In this document: positions 55,755 through 58,583 of the stretch, piece after piece
How the letters are laid out: each line of letters opens with the position of its first letter
Position numbering within the stretch: position 1 is the stretch's first letter
Source: Akkermansia muciniphila
GTDB lineage: Bacteria > Pseudomonadota > Gammaproteobacteria > Burkholderiales > Burkholderiaceae_C
Assembly: GCA_943331105.2 (NCBI GenBank)
Contig: CALQKH020000018.1
Span: 1 to 58,583 of the forward strand
DNA: 58,583 nt
Direction of reading: 5' to 3'
Notes under the pieces: generated by a model
Seen by the model: only the letters and a program-made list of their open reading frames with translations
Database searches by the model: none
Told to the model about the DNA's origin: nothing
Translations under genes and position numbers: made by a program

Positions 55755-55778
55755 CGGAAAATACCTAGGTACAAACCG
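55755..55778. promoter_or_regulatory. 24-bp symmetric operator, copy 2: CGG-N4-TACCTAGGTA-N4-CCG
   Basis: The centre TACCTAGGTA is a perfect palindrome, flanked at equal 4-base spacing by CGG and CCG. It starts 2 bp after the -10 hexamer, as in copy 1, and ends directly at the ATG. Its AGGT may also serve as the ribosome binding site, so a bound protein would cover both start signals. Confidence 0.65.
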
Positions 55779-58583
55779 ATGAATGCACCTCGCCACAGCC
55801 CACATGCAGAGCCTATTGCCATGACACAAGCACTCATTTACGACCCCAGCGTTCAACAAGTTGACGCGCTGCTGCAAGGGCTCGACGCGGGCATACACGC
55901 CATACCGATCACGCCCCAAGATGAGCCCCTGGCCATCATTGAGCAACTCATGAATGACCCCTCTTTGGCCCAGCTCCACGTGCTGGGCCATGGCGCTCCT
56001 GGAGAGGTCATTTTGGGCGGGCAACGCCTGGACGCACAAACATTTTCTCAACGCAGCGGCCCGCTTGGCGCCGCTGCCACAAACCCCCTTCAAATCGCAT
56101 TTTGGTCTTGCAAGACCGGTCACGGAGATATTGGTATGAACTTCATCAACACAGTCGCAAACGCCACCGGTGCCCAGGTCTTCGCTTCCAGCGGTTTGGT
56201 GGGCCATGAAGACAAAGGCGGCAGCTGGGCGCTGGATGTGCAAGCGGCACCCAAGGCGCCGTTCAGTGCTGAGGCGAGGGAGGGGTTTGTGCAGGTGTTG
56301 GCTGCACCCACCATCACCAATATCAGCGGTACAAGAATTTTCGAAGAAGCAGCTGGCTCTGGTACCCAGGGCGCAGGTGCAACCATCTTTGCGTCAGTCA
56401 CTCCATCCTATGGGGGCTCAGATCCAACTTCCCAGCGATTCACTGCATTTACGCTGCACGTCAGTGGACTGCTCGATGGCAGTTCCGAACAAATCGTCAT
56501 CGATGGCGTCACTATCCCGCTGGGGGCCACAGGCAGTGGTAACAGTTACGTGCCAGAAACAGGCGACACAGAAACCTATGGGTCCTTTGTTTGGAGCTGG
56601 AGTCTCACCTATTCGAGTGGGGTTGCCACGATCAATTTCAGCCTGACTGACAACCTGTCCATCAGCAATCTGGGTGGATTCCTCAAGAACTCCAGGTACC
56701 TGAACACGAACACAGACAATCCCAGCGATGGCAATCGGGTTTTCTCCATCACATCGCTCACTGACACTGGCGCTGAAACAACCACCTACGCTGCCGGTGC
56801 CAGCGGCAGTTCTGCGACGATTAACGTCAACCCTGTGAACGATGCGGCCACGCTCTCTGGCGTCACGTCCCCTAAAACCGTCAATGAAAACCAAGCAGCG
56901 TCGATCATTGACCTCGACATCAGCCTGACCGATCCAGACGATTCGAATTTCAGTGGCGGCTCTGTGGTTGTCAGTGGCTTGGACTCTGAAGATGTTGTCA
57001 GCATCGCAACTGGTGCACTGGTTCGCTTGAACGTGAACACCCTTGAGCTGTTGAGTGAGGGGACTTGGACGGCCATTGGATCGGTTTCGGGCGGTAACGG
57101 TGCCACCTACACCATCAGCTTCAACTCGGTTTTGGCTACTACTTCAGTGGTTGAAGCCGTGATTGAGTCGTTGAATTTTTACAACAACGACGACACTCCA
57201 ACGGCCAGCCGTACTTTGTCCATCACCGTCAACGATGGTTCAGCCAACAGCACGCCACAAAACATCACGGTCAACGTCACTGCATCCAACGACCCGTTGA
57301 CCTTTGTACTCAACACGCCCACTGCCACATTCACCGAAACAGATGGCAATGACACCGACACCAACGACGTTGATTTTGGAACCTTGTTTCAGGCCGAAAT
57401 ACAAGACTTGGACGGTGATGCCGTCACGGGCATTACCTTATTTGTTGCCCACAGCAGCAACAACAGCGCTACGGAGCAACTGCTGGTTGCCGGTTCAACC
57501 ATCGCACTGAACGCAGCATCAGCCTCGGCCGCCTTATCGCAGACGATTGATACGGTTCAATATGTTCGCGTGGTCACTGGCAACACAACCGACGGTTGGA
57601 CAGTCAGTTTCACGAAATCAGGCGGCGGCAGTTTCACAAAATCACAAGCCGAAGCTCTGCTGGACTCCATCAGTTACAACAACACATCCAACTCACCGAC
57701 AGGCGAACCTCGGGCATTTAACGTCACTGTCGCCAACGGTGCAGAATCGGTCAGCCAAACCAAAACCATTACCGTAGCGCCAACGGATGACACGGCCACG
57801 GGTTCGTTGGTGATTACAGGGTCAGCCGCCGAAGACCAAACACTGACAGCTACCAGCACACTGCAAGACCTGGATGGCATGGGTGCAGTTTCTTACCAGT
57901 GGCTTCGTGTTGTTGATGGTGTCAATACTGTCATATCTGATGCCACCAACAGCACCTATGTCTTGACCGAGGCCGACGTTTCATTCGCAATCCGCGTTCG
58001 CGCCAGCTACTCATCGGCTGGTGTTACCAGCTTCGTTACCAGCGCCGCCACCGCAAGCGTCACCAACGTTAATGACGCGCCAGTGCTGAATTCTGTGGCT
58101 TCGATCACGCTCACAGATACCAGTGTGGACAATAGTTTTCAGGTAATAACCGGTCAATTAGTGTCAACAGATCCCGACACCGTCGGAGCACGAGCCGATA
58201 CACGCACATTCAGTATCACAGGCCAAACAACTGTCTCCGTCACCTTCGACACTGTCGCTTACGATCGTTCGGTGGTCAACACCTTTGGCACGCTTTACTT
58301 GAGCAGCACCACCGGTCAGTACAGGTTTGCGCCCAATGACAGTGCGGTTGAAGCACGTAAAACCAACACCTCAGAGTTCTTCACACTCACGGTGACGGAT
58401 GCAGCTGGTTTAACCAGTTCGCAGACCTTGACGCTCAACATCGACGGCGCGAACGACGCGCCAGTGTTGAACGTTGTGTCGAATGCCTCGCGAACCGATA
58501 CATCGGGTGACGACACATTTGCAGACATCACAGGTACGCTGGCGGGGACTGATCGCGACAGCGACACAGTGAGCTTTGAGCTC
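55779..58583 (+). CDS. Giant surface protein with N-terminal DUF4347 domain, 3' end outside window
   Basis: 935 residues are visible and the frame is open to the last base. Residues about 16-170 form a DUF4347 domain (ALIYDPSVQQVDALLQGLDAG, LHVLGHGAPGEVILGG, IAFWSCKTGHGD, ASSGLVGHEDKGGSWALD), a module that opens very large repetitive secreted proteins. The pair His71-Gly and Cys111 resembles the dyad of clan CD (caspase-like) peptidases; Cys111 is the only cysteine I find. The rest is cadherin/Ig-like adhesin domains with repeated VNDAPVL- and GANDAPVL-type joints. Start ATG 55779; ATG 55821 would begin right at the domain and is possible given the operator overlap. It follows the adhesin gene by 129 bases but has its own promoter. 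Confidence 0.85.
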   Translation, partial: MNAPRHSPHAEPIAMTQALIYDPSVQQVDALLQGLDAGIHAIPITPQDEPLAIIEQLMNDPSLAQLHVLGHGAPGEVILGGQRLDAQTFSQRSGPLGAAATNPLQIAFWSCKTGHGDIGMNFINTVANATGAQVFASSGLVGHEDKGGSWALDVQAAPKAPFSAEAREGFVQVLAAPTITNISGTRIFEEAAGSGTQGAGATIFASVTPSYGGSDPTSQRFTAFTLHVSGLLDGSSEQIVIDGVTIPLGATGSGNSYVPETGDTETYGSFVWSWSLTYSSGVATINFSLTDNLSISNLGGFLKNSRYLNTNTDNPSDGNRVFSITSLTDTGAETTTYAAGASGSSATINVNPVNDAATLSGVTSPKTVNENQAASIIDLDISLTDPDDSNFSGGSVVVSGLDSEDVVSIATGALVRLNVNTLELLSEGTWTAIGSVSGGNGATYTISFNSVLATTSVVEAVIESLNFYNNDDTPTASRTLSITVNDGSANSTPQNITVNVTASNDPLTFVLNTPTATFTETDGNDTDTNDVDFGTLFQAEIQDLDGDAVTGITLFVAHSSNNSATEQLLVAGSTIALNAASASAALSQTIDTVQYVRVVTGNTTDGWTVSFTKSGGGSFTKSQAEALLDSISYNNTSNSPTGEPRAFNVTVANGAESVSQTKTITVAPTDDTATGSLVITGSAAEDQTLTATSTLQDLDGMGAVSYQWLRVVDGVNTVISDATNSTYVLTEADVSFAIRVRASYSSAGVTSFVTSAATASVTNVNDAPVLNSVASITLTDTSVDNSFQVITGQLVSTDPDTVGARADTRTFSITGQTTVSVTFDTVAYDRSVVNTFGTLYLSSTTGQYRFAPNDSAVEARKTNTSEFFTLTVTDAAGLTSSQTLTLNIDGANDAPVLNVVSNASRTDTSGDDTFADITGTLAGTDRDSDTVSFEL

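Noticed and set aside
55755..55778. The symmetric element read as an RNA hairpin
   Set aside because: The central palindrome has no loop and could not fold as a stable intramolecular stem; a DNA-binding site is more sensible.

Overview
The window looks like chromosomal DNA of a betaproteobacterium of the order Burkholderiales, most likely a Comamonadaceae relative (Limnohabitans/Rhodoferax-like). The reasons are the 5S rRNA sequence, a Bug/TTT-type solute-binding protein, an aerobic CoA-thioester aromatic gene cluster, the lptA-lptB-rpoN and argS-SPOR-dsbA groupings, and uniformly GC-rich coding DNA. The genus is inference. I see no transposase, integrase, prophage, tRNA or CRISPR.

Region 1 (1-15.4 kb) starts with the 3' end of a 5S rRNA gene and a terminator. 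It continues as a tightly packed catabolic block in which many genes share 4-base ATGA/GTGA overlaps. A fused monooxygenase/Old-Yellow-Enzyme protein, an SDR, a MarR regulator, a crotonase, an acyl-CoA dehydrogenase, an aromatic acid-CoA ligase and a Rid protein fit the hybrid 2-aminobenzoyl-CoA (anthranilate) pathway: CoA activation, hydroxylation plus ring reduction, then beta-oxidation-like steps. A divergent MarR gene separates this from a second operon: a NicX-like dioxygenase, two alpha/beta hydrolases, an acyl-CoA dehydrogenase, an acyl-CoA ligase and a periplasmic binding protein.

Region 2 (15.4-35.4 kb) is mostly housekeeping: a YecA/SEC-C protein, an HTH-ATPase-DUF4325 regulator, a PIN nuclease overlapping an rRNA methyltransferase, rpoN, lptB, lptA, dsbA, a SPOR protein, argS, a LysR regulator, an HMG-CoA lyase, malate synthase G, two small proteins (one a cysteine-rich CWC protein), a class II glutamine amidotransferase, gshB, amn and a BKACE-family enzyme.

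Region 3 (35.4-58.6 kb) is the most unusual. A three-gene operon (secreted protein, DctB-like sensor kinase, FixJ-type response regulator) is divergent from a 17-kb gene for a 5692-residue repetitive RTX adhesin. After it comes a second giant surface-protein gene, cut by the window end, which begins with a DUF4347 domain. The two giant genes carry the same promoter layout: a sigma70-like -10 hexamer exactly 2 bp before a symmetric element CGG-N4-TACCTARGTA-N4-CCG that covers the expected transcription start. I propose that the two surface proteins form one regulon, possibly controlled by the neighbouring two-component system. No type I secretion genes are in the window; they may lie beyond the right edge.
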